A stretch of 64,000 nucleotides of DNA from contig JASEVX010000130.1 in assembly GCA_031761405.1 (NCBI GenBank), forward strand, positions 79,501-143,500, written 5' to 3'. Of this stretch, positions 1 to 11,859 are shown piece after piece. The stretch comes from Serripes groenlandicus (Eukaryota; Mollusca; Bivalvia; Cardiida; Cardiidae). Made by a program: the position numbers and the translations under genes. Position 1 is the stretch's first letter; each line of letters begins with the position of its first letter. The notes under the pieces were generated by a model. The model searched no databases and had not been told where the DNA came from. It worked only from the letters and a program-made list of their open reading frames with translations.

Positions 1-300
1 CGTATTTTTTTCATATTTAATTTCTTTTATGTTGATATGAAGAGAGATGGCGCTAGTGTTTATTATGTGAAATTAAGAAAGAATCAATTCCTATTGACTC
101 TTTATCCATAAACAACGTTCATTGTAATTATCTTACATGTAAATGAGAAAGTAATAGGAAATTTATCAATATAATAGCTAGCTTACAGAAACATAAATAC
201 TCATGATTGCTTTTATTGAACGTCGTTTGAGAAAACCCGTTCCTATAAATAACTACATACGGCCTTTTCGTGTGACACAATCGGGTTTGTCGCGGACTAA

Positions 301-1310
301 ATTTTACTTAATATTCTTGTTATTGTATAACATATTTTATAGGGTTGTAACTATCTTCTTATTATAATACAAACAGCTTTTTATGATAACATAACCAATT
401 TCTAATTATGACATTAACTTATTCTTATAATAAAAAAACTTATCTTCTTATTATTACATATTTTTTTCTTCTTATGATAACATAACAATCTTCTGATTAT
501 AACGTACATATCTTGTTATGATAACATAACAATCTTCTGATTATAACGTACATAATAACAATATTTTGATTATAATGTACATATCTTGTTATGATAACAT
601 AGTAATCTTCTGATTATAACGTACATATCTTCTTATTATAACATAACCCTCTTCTTATGATAACATACTTGTCTTCCTATGATAAAATGAATATCTGCTC
701 GTTATAACATAAATATGTTCTTGTTATAACATAAATATCTTCTTGTTATAACATAAATATCTTCTTATGATAACAAAAATATCTTCTTATGGTAACATAA
801 CCGTCCTTTTATGATAACAAAATTGTCTTCTTATGATATCATAAATGTCGTATTATGATAGCATAACCTTTATGATAACACAACTATCATCTTATTATAA
901 CATAACAAAAAAAATCTGCCTATGCTGATATAAATATATAGTTATAATAACATAACCAGCTTCTTATGATAACATAAATATCTTCTTATTACTGCATAAC
1001 CATGATATTTATGATAACATAAATATATTCTTATAATAACATAACCAGCTTCTTATGATAGCATACATATCAAGTCTAATTATAACATAACTATCTTCTT
1101 ACTATAACATAATCATGATCATTATGATAACATAACCATCAACATATTCTTATGATATCATCATCATATTCTTATATAACATTACTATTGTATTATTATA
1201 ACATAACATAATATTTATTATAACATACATATCTTTTTATTATAACATTTTTATATAACATTTTATTATAACACGCATTATATTTGTTATTATAACATGA
1301 TTTTTTTCTA
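301..1310. repeat. Degenerate AT-rich array, about 20-22 bp units
   Basis: The motif 'cttcttatgataacataa' recurs for about 1 kb with many substitutions and indels. Variants carry 'ttataacata' or 'gataacata'. The heavy degeneration suggests an old minisatellite no longer homogenised, unlike the near-identical arrays elsewhere in the window. No coding potential. Confidence 0.85.
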
Positions 1311-1537
1311 CATAGGTTTCAATTGGTTCTATGCATTGCATCATCCATTTATCATTTCATCTTTCTCAACATGCAAACAATTGTACCAGACGATTTGAAG
1401 ACACAAAGGCAAACGTTCGGAAAAGCTCTTTAGATGAAAGTTAAATTATTGAATATAGTTGAAAAGTACATGCTGTCTAATATCAGCAATGTCCCTTTAT
1501 GACGTTAACTTATCAAGAGCCGGCTGCTTTAGATGGG

Positions 1538-1750
1538 TTAACCCTGTCGCCGCCAAAGGCAATTAAAGAGTTTTGCTAGCAATGCAGATTCAAGTCTGAC
1601 AGCTCAGAAAGAGCTGTCTCTCATGAAATATGCATTGTTTGCCACTTAGACATTACATTTACAACATTTCCTGATGGACGAAAAGTAGAGTGGTCCAATT
1701 TTCGACATCGAAAAGTGGACCTTTTTAAAATTCAACAGTAAAAGAGCTAA
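1538..1750 (-). mobile_element. MITE family C, degenerate copy
   Basis: It begins 'ttaaccctgtcgccgcc' and ends 'aaagagctaa', a worn version of the family C ends. The middle palindrome around 'gacagctcagaaagagctgt' is partly preserved. Orientation is minus relative to the copy at 8662. Confidence 0.65.
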
Positions 1751-2029
1751 AATACGTATACATGTGAGTAAGTGTTTATTGCACTTCAGCTATATCTATA
1801 TGATATATGACCGCCGGCGTGAGATATTGGGCCTTCGTATAACACTTTTCAGAGCGTTAATGTTACCAAGTGACGGAGCACACTTGGGATTCAAGGATAT
1901 GTGTACAAATAATAACTAACGGGTCTAGTCGAAAATCTGAATTAACATTATAATTAAAAAACGCATTGTCGGAATGAGATAACCTATGTGTATTCATATT
2001 CAACCAGTTCCCACATACATACGCTATCT

Positions 2030-2115
2030 AACGCCTCTAGTGGCTTTTGAAAACATTTTAACAAAAGGAGAAATTTCTCATGTTGAAAACCAATTAAATT
2101 TAAATCCACAGTAGT
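2030..2115 (-). mobile_element. MITE family E, fragment
   Basis: The text 'acgcctctagtggcttttga' followed by 'acaaaaggagaaatttctca' matches the first half of family E in minus orientation. The right arm is not recognisable. Confidence 0.45.
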
Positions 2116-2239
2116 TGCAACTTTATTAAATATCTAAACTTTCGTTCATATTGATTTTTTATATATTTGCCTAATTGTTTTTTTTTAAGTCGTCTGCTCT
2201 CCATATTTATCTATCTGACTGATGAATTTGATAGGAAAG

Positions 2240-2297
2240 ATATTTATGGTAAACATATTTATGGTAAACATATTCATGGTAAACATATTTATGGTTT
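2240..2297. repeat. 15-bp minisatellite, about 4 copies
   Basis: The unit 'atatttatggtaaac' is repeated with one or two substitutions. It produces a repetitive short ORF that is not credible as a gene. Confidence 0.8.
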
Positions 2298-2619
2298 AAC
2301 ATATTTAGGAGGAATATACCAATGGTGGTGTTCCCCAGACCTCTATCCGGCTTAATCTCTTTTGAAATTAAACTGTGATTTATTTATGATTATATTTATA
2401 TCTACATCTATTTCACATTAATTATTTCAAATATTACTTGTGTTTAATTTATCTATTAATAATTATTCCCTACAAAAACAACTAGAAATTGAATTATCCA
2501 TACAACACTAAATGAAAACGAATCAAATTCCGCGTTGTTCTGTCTAGTTTTATTTTTGATGATACATGTAAACAAACCAAAATATGTTTCACGCATGTCA
2601 CGTTAATAAACAATTTCCG

Positions 2620-2676
2620 ATCTTATCGTATCTTATCGTATCTTATCGTATCTTATCGTATCTTATCGTATCTTAT
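2620..2676. repeat. 10-bp perfect tandem repeat, 5-6 copies
   Basis: The unit 'tcttatcgta' is repeated perfectly five times with a partial sixth copy, so the array looks recent. Confidence 0.9.
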
Positions 2677-3750
2677 GTAAATGAAATGATTTTCATCGTT
2701 TGGAAAGTGTGTTGCCTCAAAGTCACGTGTCAGGCCCTTTACATATGCGCGTTTACAAAAAGGATCACTTTTAAATGACGGAGCAAATTTGAGTTTAACG
2801 AAAACCACCACGTGACTGTAATTGCTACTGCATCGGAAACATTTGCAGGTTTTCTCAAAATGGTTTTCCATAAACTATTAACTTTAAAAAACCCATTAGT
2901 TTGAAAGAAAACACCACTTTGTACGAGTTCTTCTCGTTGTTATGACATATCCCCTCCCCTTTTTGATTTGGATCATTTAAGAAACTGTGTCTTTCATTTA
3001 GTGTAATCATAATGTCATATAAATTTATTACCCAGAGAATCAAACAATTCAGAATTTGAATGTTCTCTTTAGGAGAAAGATCGACGAAGAGTTGAACAAT
3101 ATTGCAATTTATTTCTTTGTCTCGTATATTTGCTATACGGAATTATTTTTCACATGGCCAAGTATACAAAATTAATCAATCCAATGTCTGAAACAACCCA
3201 AAAATTATATACGGATTAAGTAGATTAAGTAGATTTATTTATGAGGCAAACTTAATTAGAATTTATTCAGCAATAATCATCCCTATTTTGCTCTTCTGAA
3301 AATTGTATGTATTCTTTTTTTCCTTTACGAAATTCATGTCTTGATGTCAAACTGTATCTTGTGTTAAACGTATATGTATGTTTTACGCAATACAGTTTAT
3401 AGTATTGAATGCATATTGTTTGATATGTTCCATGTGCGGAAAGGCAGAAGGCCCTATGTCAACACAATAGGATTATACGTTTGATTCGTGAGGGGTAGGT
3501 TCTCTTGGTAGAACCTATTTCAACGACTATTCTTAACTAATTCTAATTATTAATTCGTAAAATATTAAACATAGTTATACTTGTTACTCAATAAAAGTAA
3601 TATGACTTCTTTAAGGCTGGTAAGGAAAGCAATAGACTGAAACACGTTTAATTCTTTTAGCGTTGAATTTAAAGAAAAAGAAGACTTCACTGTGCAAAAC
3701 CGGACGGATACATGTTTCATGTAAATAGAGTGTAGAAATATGTTAATAAC
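2677..3750. other. Unannotated stretch
   Basis: AT-rich sequence without recognisable repeats, splice-bounded coding exons or RNA genes. Short ORFs here have no supporting composition or motifs. Confidence 0.6.
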
Positions 3751-3833
3751 TTAAAGGCCAACAATGCTGTCTCACCTGAATTTATATTCTTTGCAAAATC
3801 TTCAATATAGTCACTGGTGCTGAAAGAGTTTAA
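3751..3833 (+). mobile_element. MITE family C, internally deleted
   Basis: Starts 'ttaaaggccaacaatgctg' and ends 'ggtgctgaaagagtttaa'. It keeps the 3' end of family C but has lost the 5' half and part of the central palindrome. Confidence 0.55.
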
Positions 3834-3961
3834 AACCCCCACATACGTTATATGTTGAAGGGCTAACTGAATATAGCCTAGACGAAGATGTACCTATACC
3901 TCCATCGCGTCATGTCATAAATCAGAGTTCTGGATAACGGGCATTTTGCATTATCTATATT

Positions 3962-4117
3962 CCTTATTTGACCCTGTAACCCTATGTTGTGGGTCCTCAA
4001 AAGAATCGTCTCAATGAGACGATTCTTTAAGTCCGCACAACATAGAGTTTGGTTGGATAACAAGAGAGATATTTTGGGGAAAGCGCCGTAAACCCCTTCT
4101 TATCTTGACCTCTGATA
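3962..4117. mobile_element. Hairpin MITE family A, copy 1
   Basis: The central palindrome 'gaatcgtctcaatgagacga' is flanked on the left by 'ccctatgttgtgggt' and on the right by 'cacaacatagagtttgg'. The right side continues with 'ataacaagagaga', as in the copies near 12.2, 54.1 and 59.2 kb. Confidence 0.75.
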
Positions 4118-4321
4118 AATATGTCAAATTAAAACAGGAACTGTTTCCGGAAACTCGTCGTAATACTGCTTGCGTTCGGCGAATTAATCGAAATAAACAG
4201 ACGAAATTAAGACATTTAATGTCCCCGTAGCAGACGATGTTTTGATTGTAAATGTGTCCAGTAGACGACATGTTTTGTAGGATCGAAGACGCACTTTTAT
4301 ATCAGCAGTTGTTTGTTTATA

Positions 4322-4506
4322 CTAGATACACCATGCATTATATACACCATGCACTAGATACACCATGCACTAGATACACCATGCACTAGATACACCATGC
4401 ACTAGATACACCATACACTAGATACACCATGCACTAGAAAAACATGCACTAGATACACCATGCACTAGATACACTAGATACACCATGCACTAGATACACC
4501 ATGCAC
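4322..4506. repeat. 16-bp minisatellite, about 11 copies
   Basis: The unit 'actagatacaccatgc' repeats with a few truncated units ('gaaaaacatg', 'actagatacactagat'). The array abuts MITE D at its right edge. Confidence 0.9.
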
Positions 4507-4519
4507 GAGAAGAACATTT

Positions 4520-4685
4520 GAGCCTACGAGAAAGCTAACATTGTGGACTCTGCGTAAAGTATCAACCCGGATCAACCTCAGACTAACCCGGGCAGACATT
4601 GATCGCCTCCTGCGGAGTTTCTGTTTCAGGAATCACTACTTTATTCCTCTATTCCCCCTAGACTGACTTCGCGGTCTGATATCGC
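4520..4685 (+). mobile_element. MITE family D, 3'-truncated
   Basis: Opens with 'gagcctacgagaaagctaac' and keeps 'gtggactctgcgtaaagtat' and the 'cgcctcctg...tttctgtttcagg' block. It breaks off after 'ctgacttcgcggtctg', so the right terminal repeat is missing. Confidence 0.75.
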
Positions 4686-5011
4686 TTTAAACATCCTGGG
4701 TATTCTTTTATTTTTTATTTTGAACCACTCAAAAGTATCAGAAGGATAGCGACGTCTACTCTTTTTACAGACAACGACACTCGATGGCATACTCATATGT
4801 CAATCAGTAACATGGCGATATTTTAACAGGCTAGCTGTTGGGATCTAATTTCACTAAGGAAGAGAGATGCATTGTGGGTCACTTGGCAATTATTTATTTA
4901 GTTTGTAGGTAAATGTTTCTTAAGGTATTTTTTCAGGTAGATGTGTTAAATATTTCTAAACAATCATGGTATAAGTGGCTTTTTATTCGGTACTGAACTC
5001 GAATTCCATGT

Positions 5012-5220
5012 TTGACTCTTTCAGCGCCGAATTGTTTGACCCTTCCATATTCAAATTCGGGCCTCTTCATTTCTCATGTAATACAAGATTTGTACTATTT
5101 TGTTAACTAAAAGCCAAACAATGCTGATCTCAAGTAAGACAGCTCGTTACGAGCTGACTCACATGACTATGTATTGTTAGCACAACCTCAATATTGCTTT
5201 TGGCGCGGAAAACAAATTAA
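5012..5220 (+). mobile_element. MITE family C
   Basis: Left end 'gactctttcagcgccgaatt', central palindrome 'cagctcgttacgagctg', right end 'tggcgcggaaaacaaattaa'. It is nearly full length with a decayed right end. Confidence 0.8.
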
Positions 5221-5377
5221 CACGTCGAAAATCTAGAAATAACCAAAAGGTGAAGATAAACCAACGGCCAAGATGGTGTTGAACATTTCTATTGAGAAAA
5301 GTGTAATTTATTCTTCAATACAATTTCAATGATTTTGAACAGAAAAGAAATAAGTAAAGATCAGACAGTGAGGAGAT

Positions 5378-5510
5378 GCGGAATAGTAAGTGGCGGAATA
5401 GTAAGTGGCGGAATAATAAGTGGCGGAATAATAAGGCGGAATAATAAGTGGCGGAATAATAAGTGGCGGAATAATAAGTGGAAGAATAATAAGTGGAAGA
5501 ATAAGTGGCC
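5378..5510. repeat. 15-bp minisatellite, about 9 copies
   Basis: The unit 'gcggaataataagtg' carries two clusters of variants: 'agtaagtg' at the left end and 'aagaataataagtgg' at the right. Both strands stay open because 15 is a multiple of three, giving spurious low-complexity ORFs. Confidence 0.9.
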
Positions 5511-5655
5511 GCATAATTCCAAAACTAAACTTGTAAGACATGGTGTTTTACACCATTGATTTGGTCGAGGCCTAAATTCCGTTAATCACTGCCAGATGGT
5601 GTCCGAGACCTTGAGTATTGTACTAAATGCCAATCGGCATGGCCATATTACAGCC

Positions 5656-5775
5656 ATATTACTAAACCCTTTCCCAAGTAAAGAAGCTTTCTGACGCCAC
5701 TGCAGCAGATGACCTTTGGAAACATTTTAGATAAAGGAGAATTTTGTCTGCGTTGCTACAAATAGGAAAAACATA
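5656..5775 (-). mobile_element. MITE family E, 3'-truncated
   Basis: Begins 'aaaccctttcccaagtaaag', then 'gctttctgacgccactgcag' and 'aaaggagaatttt', and stops before the central palindrome closes. Confidence 0.6.
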
Positions 5776-5887
5776 AAGATGTCTAGATTTCCCATGATAA
5801 TAATATCCCCACACTCACTTGATTGTATGGATACCTTATCACTATAGTAACGGATGATCCCCAGGTAATGTTGTTTACCATACGTTT

Positions 5888-6226
5888 GTGATTGATTGAT
5901 TGATTGGGCATTAATGCCGTTTTCAACAATGTTTCAGTCATATCACAGCGTCCAGTTCACCTACTCATGTGTCTCAGTCATATCACAGCGTCCAGTTCAC
6001 CTACTCATGTGTTTCCTGACTTTCTTACACGTGTACTCCGAACAACATACTTTCCAAGCAACTAGCTGATTTTCCACATATTCTGTTAGCCCCTAGGTTA
6101 AAGAAGAATTACGCTTGAGTGACTTTTTCAAACACCGCAAAGATTGTTGTCCGAGCTGGGATTCAAACTCACAACCCCGGGATTGACAGCCCGCGTCGCT
6201 ACCGACTTAGCGTCTGGGGCTCCGCC
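5888..6226 (-). mobile_element. SINE family F, near full length, minus
   Basis: Read on the minus strand, a tRNA-like head with an A-box-like and a B-box-like sequence (the + strand shows 'gggattcaaactcac') leads into a body and a 3' end of 'aaaacggcattaatgccc' followed by an ATCA tail. The 40-bp segment starting 'tttcagtcatatcacagcg' is present twice (about 5932-6011). The head faces the plus-strand copy 85 bp downstream, so the two form a head-to-head inverted pair. Confidence 0.8.
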
Positions 6227-6310
6227 CATACTTATGTGAATACATTACTTATTCCTTGCTTAAAAGCAGCAACTTTTTGTGTGTAAGCCACAGATAGCCA
6301 TTCGTCATAA

Positions 6311-6595
6311 GCCGAGCACCAGTAGCTCAATCGGTAGCGACAAGGGCTGTCAATCCAGGGGTTGTGAGCTCGAATGTTAGCACAGCGAACATTCATTCCG
6401 ACGTCACTGTGGCTTGTGTCATTTGTCTCCCTCCAATGGGCTTACGTTATATGTTGAAAAGCAGCCATTTACTTTGAACGTATGTTGCGAGGAGTATCGG
6501 TATGAGAAAGCCAGGAAACACAGTGGGCACCGTCATATGACTGAAACATTGTAATTGTTGTAAACGGCGTTAAACCCTAATTAATCTACCAATCA
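6311..6595 (+). mobile_element. SINE family F, near full length, plus
   Basis: The head reads 'cagtagctcaatcggtagcg', a good RNA polymerase III A box, followed by a damaged B box 'gttgtgagctcgaatg'. The body includes 'ccaatgggctta' and 'gaaagccaggaaacac', and the tail 'aaacggcgttaaaccctaat'. A tRNA gene is excluded because no acceptor stem closes. Confidence 0.82.
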
Positions 6596-6984
6596 CTCGT
6601 TATAATGCGTGCGTGTTGAGAGGAAACCAAAAGTGCATGAACAATACCGATTACTGCAGTTGCTTCTTTAACACCTTTCTAATATAAAAAGAGGTATTTA
6701 AGGAACCCTAGATAGCTCGCCCTGCCGTGTTACGTAATGTGGACAATCAGTGATAATATTTGACCAACAAATCTGATTTCGACTATAGCAAAATATATTT
6801 TTCCAAAATGCTATGCGTTATTAATTGTCACCGTATTTTTTCATAAGTTGAAACAATCAGCATAAACTAAAACACAGTTCTACTTCCTAAAGGTTGAAGG
6901 AATACGTCTGGCAAAGGACAGAAATATATATGGTGAATATGAACACTGTTTTTGAAATTTATATAAATCAGCTGAACACTTTTG

Positions 6985-7145
6985 TCATTATTGACTTTCC
7001 GACACCAATACTTCACGCAACACAACTCATTTCCATGCAATCAGCTGCTTTTTCAGACTGACTGTTTGACGAATGACGATTGGGGCAATGGCTACTGCCA
7101 AACGTCGGAAAGACTGGTGGCCGGATTGTGGTTCAATCGCACAAT
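6985..7145 (-). mobile_element. SINE family F, fragment
   Basis: Contains 'catgcaatcagctgcttttt', 'gacgaatgacgattggggc' and 'caaacgtcggaaagactgg' in the same order as the full-length minus copies. It ends in a worn head region, 'gattgtggttcaatcg'. Confidence 0.65.
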
Positions 7146-7332
7146 TCCTACAACTTCTGCTATCGTCGCTACCGTTATATTGTTTAACTCTTACCGTTGA
7201 CATTTTCTGTCACGCGTAACTGTGATCATTGAGCGTTGATTACAAATATATTGATACAATAGTGCAGAACAAGGAAGATCACCATTATATATTGGTCTTC
7301 TGTGTTAACAAGTGTATTGTAAAGTAATTGTA

Positions 7333-7420
7333 ACCCAGCTGAAAAGTTTCGACCCGACCAGGGCTCGAACTCGGGAACTCTTGTCTCGGAGGCGAACACT
7401 TTACCACGTCGTTATAAAAG
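7333..7420 (-). mobile_element. tRNA-like SINE head, other family
   Basis: On the minus strand there is a B-box-like 'gagttcgagccctggtcgg' downstream of an A-box-like 'gtggtaaagtgttcgcctcc'. The arms do not pair into a tRNA cloverleaf, so this is likely a tRNA-derived SINE head or tRNA pseudogene. Confidence 0.5.
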
Positions 7421-7726
7421 CTAGCTCTATAGCAAGGCAGTATAAGTATTGCCTTACACAAACACATAGCTACATAAATATTGTCTATCTAAGGGACAGA
7501 CCACTATACTACATAACGAATATCTTAAAATACAACTATTGACCTAGGCAAGGCTTAATAATAGTGCCAGTCATGCAGCATATTGGAACTCAATGTCTAC
7601 AAAAAATAAATAATGTGTTATTATATAGAATTAATAGCTATGTCTCGCCTCCATTTATAAACATTAGTGACTTTCCAGGAACCAACTAATTGCCCTAGTA
7701 GAGACTGCAGAGCTATAGAAAACGAG

Positions 7727-7845
7727 TGTTCTTAAATCCTTATTAGATCCTCAAACCCTCAGTAAGACGAATGTTTGAGTACCCACAACATAGGGTTCAC
7801 TTTAATGATAAGAGAGAAATTGTATGAAAATGAGATAACCCCCTC
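7727..7845. mobile_element. Hairpin MITE family A, internally deleted
   Basis: Shares 'ttgagtacccacaacatagg' and 'gataagagagaaat' with other A copies, but the left arm of the hairpin is reduced to 'taagacgaatg'. Confidence 0.6.
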
Positions 7846-8036
7846 CCCCCCCCCCCCCCCCCACAGTGAGTGTAATGTCCATGGATGAGTCCACAGTGAG
7901 TGTAATGTTCATGGATGAGTCCATACTGAGTGTATTGTTCATGGATGAGTCCACAGTGAGTGTATTGTTCATGGATGAGTCCACAGTGAGTGTAATGTTC
8001 ATGGATGAGTCCACAGTGAGTGTAATGTTCATGGAT
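7845..8036. repeat. Poly-C tract and 30-bp minisatellite, 6 copies
   Basis: A C-rich homopolymer (about 7845-7862) runs into six copies of a 30-bp unit starting 'ccacagtgagtgtaatgttc'. Units differ by single substitutions. The ORFs on both strands come from the 30-bp period, a multiple of three. Confidence 0.92.
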
Positions 8037-8661
8037 TCCAGGGCGAGGAAGAGTATGAGAATTGAACAAGAGCATGATGGTATACATCAACATTGACGAC
8101 TTCAAACATATCTTGAAGAAAATTGGAAAATTTGTAGGAAGGAAAGTATTACATGTATCATTAAATATAGTTAAACAGTAAATATGCTCTGTGAGCAGTT
8201 TCTTACTGTTAGACGTTTGATGCCAATGTGTGTAAATGTGTTTCTATAAGGGAAATGCCTATAACATTCTGTACTAAGAGTATTCGGCGTTCCCAGTAAA
8301 TAAATGCCATACACGAATAGCGTAAAATTCGTCCGTAATGAGGGGTAAAACCCCGTCTTACCATATTCATATATTCAAGGACATTTGCGAAAATACTTTA
8401 CTTCGAATATTCTCCACTATTCCAACACGGTCATAGGACTGGAATTCAAAGTACTGTCGACTCTCTGCTAACGACCACATTGGAAAAAGCAATTTGCTAT
8501 CTATAGTTCTTTTAATTTACCAATTATTCATTTACGCAAAATAAACTGCAAATATAGACAACCCATGAACAAAGACCAGAATGTAATTTTCCCATCGTTG
8601 GTCACTGTACACATATCAACTGTATGTTCCGTTTCAAATGGTACATCAGCCGGAAACCTAG
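8037..8661. other. Unannotated stretch
   Basis: No recognisable repeat family, RNA gene or coding exon; ordinary AT-rich sequence. Confidence 0.5.
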
Positions 8662-8874
8662 TTAACTCTTTCAGCGCCGAATTGTTTAAATTAGACTCTT
8701 TCATGTTCAAAATCGGGCGTCTCCATTTCTCATGTAATAAAAATTAGGACTATTTTGATAACCAAAAGGCAAACAATGCTGATTTCAGGGGAGACAGCTC
8801 GTTACGAGCTGTCTCACCTGAATCAGTATTGTTTGCAAAAACCTCAATATTGCCTTTGGCGCTGAAAGAATTAA
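8662..8874 (+). mobile_element. MITE family C, full length (reference copy)
   Basis: 213 bp from TTAACTCTTTCAGCGCCG to 'ggcgctgaaagaattaa'. The ends are inverted repeats of about 17 bp. In the middle, 'cagctcgttacgagctg' is a perfect palindrome extended on both sides by imperfect arms. TTAA at both ends is the expected footprint of piggyBac-type insertion (inference). Confidence 0.88.
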
Positions 8875-9171
8875 AAAATATGTACGACTTGTTCTAATTT
8901 GTTTGATAGTTCGAATGATGTTCTACATCGTGTTCAATGGTTAAATAGTGTTTCGTCTATAATTCGACGTTTCCTGGGTTCATTACCAGGCATACTGGTA
9001 TACCAGTCTTAATGATATCCCCGCAAAAACTGGGCACCAAAGTTGCGAAACCATTTCCTAAGTATGATCTTGCGGGTCTTAACCTATTTAGCTTCATGAT
9101 AAGATGTACTTCAGTCGTAATTTTACCACCACAACGCCGAGCGCCAAAGAGGGTTACCATTACATAGATAT

Positions 9172-9396
9172 CTAGGGCTTGGCGTGAAACAGTTGTAACT
9201 AAAATTGGTATTTTTTTTACCAAGGTTAATCACCTCACCATAAAGTCTTTATAAGCGTTAACTCATTTTTCTTGGTAAACAATGGACATTTAGGTGTCAT
9301 TGCTCGTTCTGAGCAATGGCACCTACATTTGCATTGTTTACAAAGGGGTCAAAATTGCCCCTAAACCAGGGTTTTCAAAATAGGTGAGCCCTCGAT
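9172..9396 (+). mobile_element. MITE family B, right end deleted
   Basis: Left end 'gggcttggcgtgaaacagtt', internal palindrome 'cattgctcgttctgagcaat' and 'acaaaggggtcaaaattgcc' as in the other copies. The right terminal repeat is lost: the text jumps from 'caaaataggt' to 'gagccctcgata'. Confidence 0.85.
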
Positions 9397-10310
9397 ATGC
9401 CCCGTTCGGGTTGCCTTACCGTAATCGAGCCAAGTACTTTGTTAAACATACGTAGTAATGTTACCATCAAATTAGAAATCTCCGACAAGGGCTAATCAGG
9501 TTTGACATACTACAACTACAAACGTGTGGTGTGTGGTGCTACATGTGTATGTCCAGGTTTCTTTTAATGAGAATTGAAAAAATGTGACAAAATCAGAAAT
9601 TGGTCACACTGAGCAATTTTTCCTTTGTAAGATAAACGAACAAAGACCATTAGAATATAATAATATTATCGCCCGTGCAATCTACTGCATTTTCCAACGC
9701 TTCAAACCCAGATGTTATACAACATATACATCTTCATCTGTTTATTTTTAACTGAAATGTTACACAAACATTATCTTTATTTACAGTTGTTAAGACTTTG
9801 ATTCTAGGCTAAAGAAACATTTGACTCCGGAAGAGTGAAGGATACGTTTGTCATCCCCGATCCCCGGGGGTCCATGAGATAAATTCGGAACAAATGCGCC
9901 CTGATTGATTGAGTCCAATTAAGAGAGACGTTTCTGTCATTTCACCATTGGAAAAATAAAAGGGTCATAATCAGAGAACCGACTTAGCGCTGGGAGCGGT
10001 GTTACAATTACTGGTTACTGGACGACAACCTTTAGTAGAGAGAACGCTCATGACAGGCCTGGAGAGTTTAATGTACAGTCTGGTAATGTCGGTTGTCCAC
10101 TTGTGTGTGTCTAGAAGGTTGTTATCCGAACTCTCCCTCTTGACACAGTGATTTGACATGTTGCTATTGTTTATGAACGTTGTGATCAAGACTAAAAGAA
10201 TCAAGGTCACTCTTGGGGCTATGTTACAAATCGGTTGAACGGTCAACTATACATTTCAAGAACTGTAAAGTAATCCAGTCCTCAACCCATAATTTACCAT
10301 AATCATCCAG
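9397..10310. other. Unannotated stretch
   Basis: Single-copy-looking sequence. The short minus-strand ORF around 9971-10246 has no recognisable domain, signal peptide or splice support, so I do not call it. Confidence 0.5.
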
Positions 10311-10311
10311 G

Positions 10312-11222
10312 GACATGTGTGTAATGGGAATGTGTGTAACGGGTATGAATGTAAATAACATCTAAATAAAGTTATTTGTTGCTCACCATAGTTTTAATAT
10401 GCTGTTCTGTTGCGAACGTTTTTCAGGCATGTTTAGATGTGGTCCTCGAAATGTGTGATGAAATCATAGTCCTCACAATGCCACCCATACAAGTATGTGT
10501 GTACCGGGAATGTGTGTGAAGAGAATGTGTGTACCGGGAATATGTGTAAAGAGAATGTGTGTAACGGGAATGTGTGTAAATAGAATGTGTGTAACGGGAA
10601 TGTGTGTACCGGGAATGTGTGCAAAGATAATGTGTGTAACGGGAATGTGTGTAACGGGAATGTGTGTACCGGGAATGTGTGTAAATAGAATGTGTGTAAC
10701 GGGAATGTGTGTAACGGGAATGTGTGTACCGGGAATGTGTGTAAATAGAATGTGTGTAACGGGAATGTGTGTAACGGGAATGTGTGTACCGGGAATGTGT
10801 GTAAATAGAATGTGTGTAACGGGAATGTGTGTACCGGGAATGTGTGCAAAGATAATGTGTGTAACGGGAATGTGTGTAACGGGAATGTGTGTAACGGGAA
10901 TGTGTGTTAGCGGGAATGTGTGTAACGGGAATGAGTGTTAAGAGAATGTGTGTAACGGGAATGTGTGTAAAGAGAATGTGTGTAACGGGAATGTGTGTTA
11001 GTGGGAATGTGTGCAACGAGAATGTGTGTAACGGGAATGAGTGTAACGGGAATGTGTGTAACGGGAATGTGTGTAAATATAATGTGTGTAACGGGAATGT
11101 GTAAAGCGGGAATGTGTGTAACGGGAATGTGTATAACAGGAATGTGTGAAACGGGAATGTGTGTAACGGGAATGTGTATAACAGGAATGTGTGAAACGAA
11201 AATATGTGCTACGGGCATGTGG
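10312..11222. repeat. 15-bp minisatellite, about 48 copies plus outliers
   Basis: The unit 'gggaatgtgtgtaac' runs from about 10493 to 11220, with two outlying copies near 10312-10350. Variants (taccg, taaatag, taaagag, caaagat) recur in a fixed order in the middle, roughly every 60 bp, showing higher-order structure. All long ORFs here follow from the period of 15. Confidence 0.95.
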
Positions 11223-11645
11223 ATCATTCACAAATGTCTAACAGTCTACCGTTGAAGATCGAAAACAGTGGTCATGTTTTAGAACGAGATCCACTTTCTT
11301 TATGAACATTATAGGGTATAGCAGCTGATCTTTAGGAAACTGTGTCAAACGTGTAATTCCTACCGTTTAATTCATATTAGCAATTATGCCATTACCAATT
11401 AAATGATTATTGAGTGAAATCCCCTCGACGATTTGGGGTCTTGTTCCATCTGTGATCAGCGATGACTCATGTGAGTCTATGCATCTTTTGAACCCATATG
11501 TAACTACTGACAGTTGTAGTTTCATGGTTGTTAATAGTAGAGCCCTTTGTGTGATCCCTAAATCACTAGACGTGGCTCATTTGTATAAATATACTGTATG
11601 AAACGTATCCACGTAACAACAGAGCGTGTGCGTGAAGGAACTTCC
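11223..11645. other. Unannotated stretch
   Basis: No repeat family or gene recognised. A short ORF at 11410-11601 lacks support. Confidence 0.45.
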
Positions 11646-11859
11646 TAAAACCATTTCCCTTCATTTGAAAACATCTAGGCAGAAGTATGGTACATATCTA
11701 TAACTGGAAATATAACTATTGAATTAAGTCGAAAACATCGTGGCAAAGGGAGAAATTGCTCATGATGAGCATTTCTTTTTTTCCGTTTGCAACAATATTA
11801 TCACAAGTCGGCTACTGAAAGAACAACGAAAATGCATCTGCAAGAAGGAAAAGGGTTAA
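11646..11859. mobile_element. MITE family E
   Basis: Left end 'aaaaccatttcccttcattt', central 'gagaaattgctcatgatgag' and right end 'aaggaaaagggttaa'. Internally diverged, but the layout of the family is kept. Confidence 0.65.

Noticed and set aside
10423..11227. Long Cys/Met-rich or His/Tyr/Thr-rich ORFs on both strands
   Set aside because: By-products of a 15-bp repeat, whose period is a multiple of three, so frames stay open on both strands.
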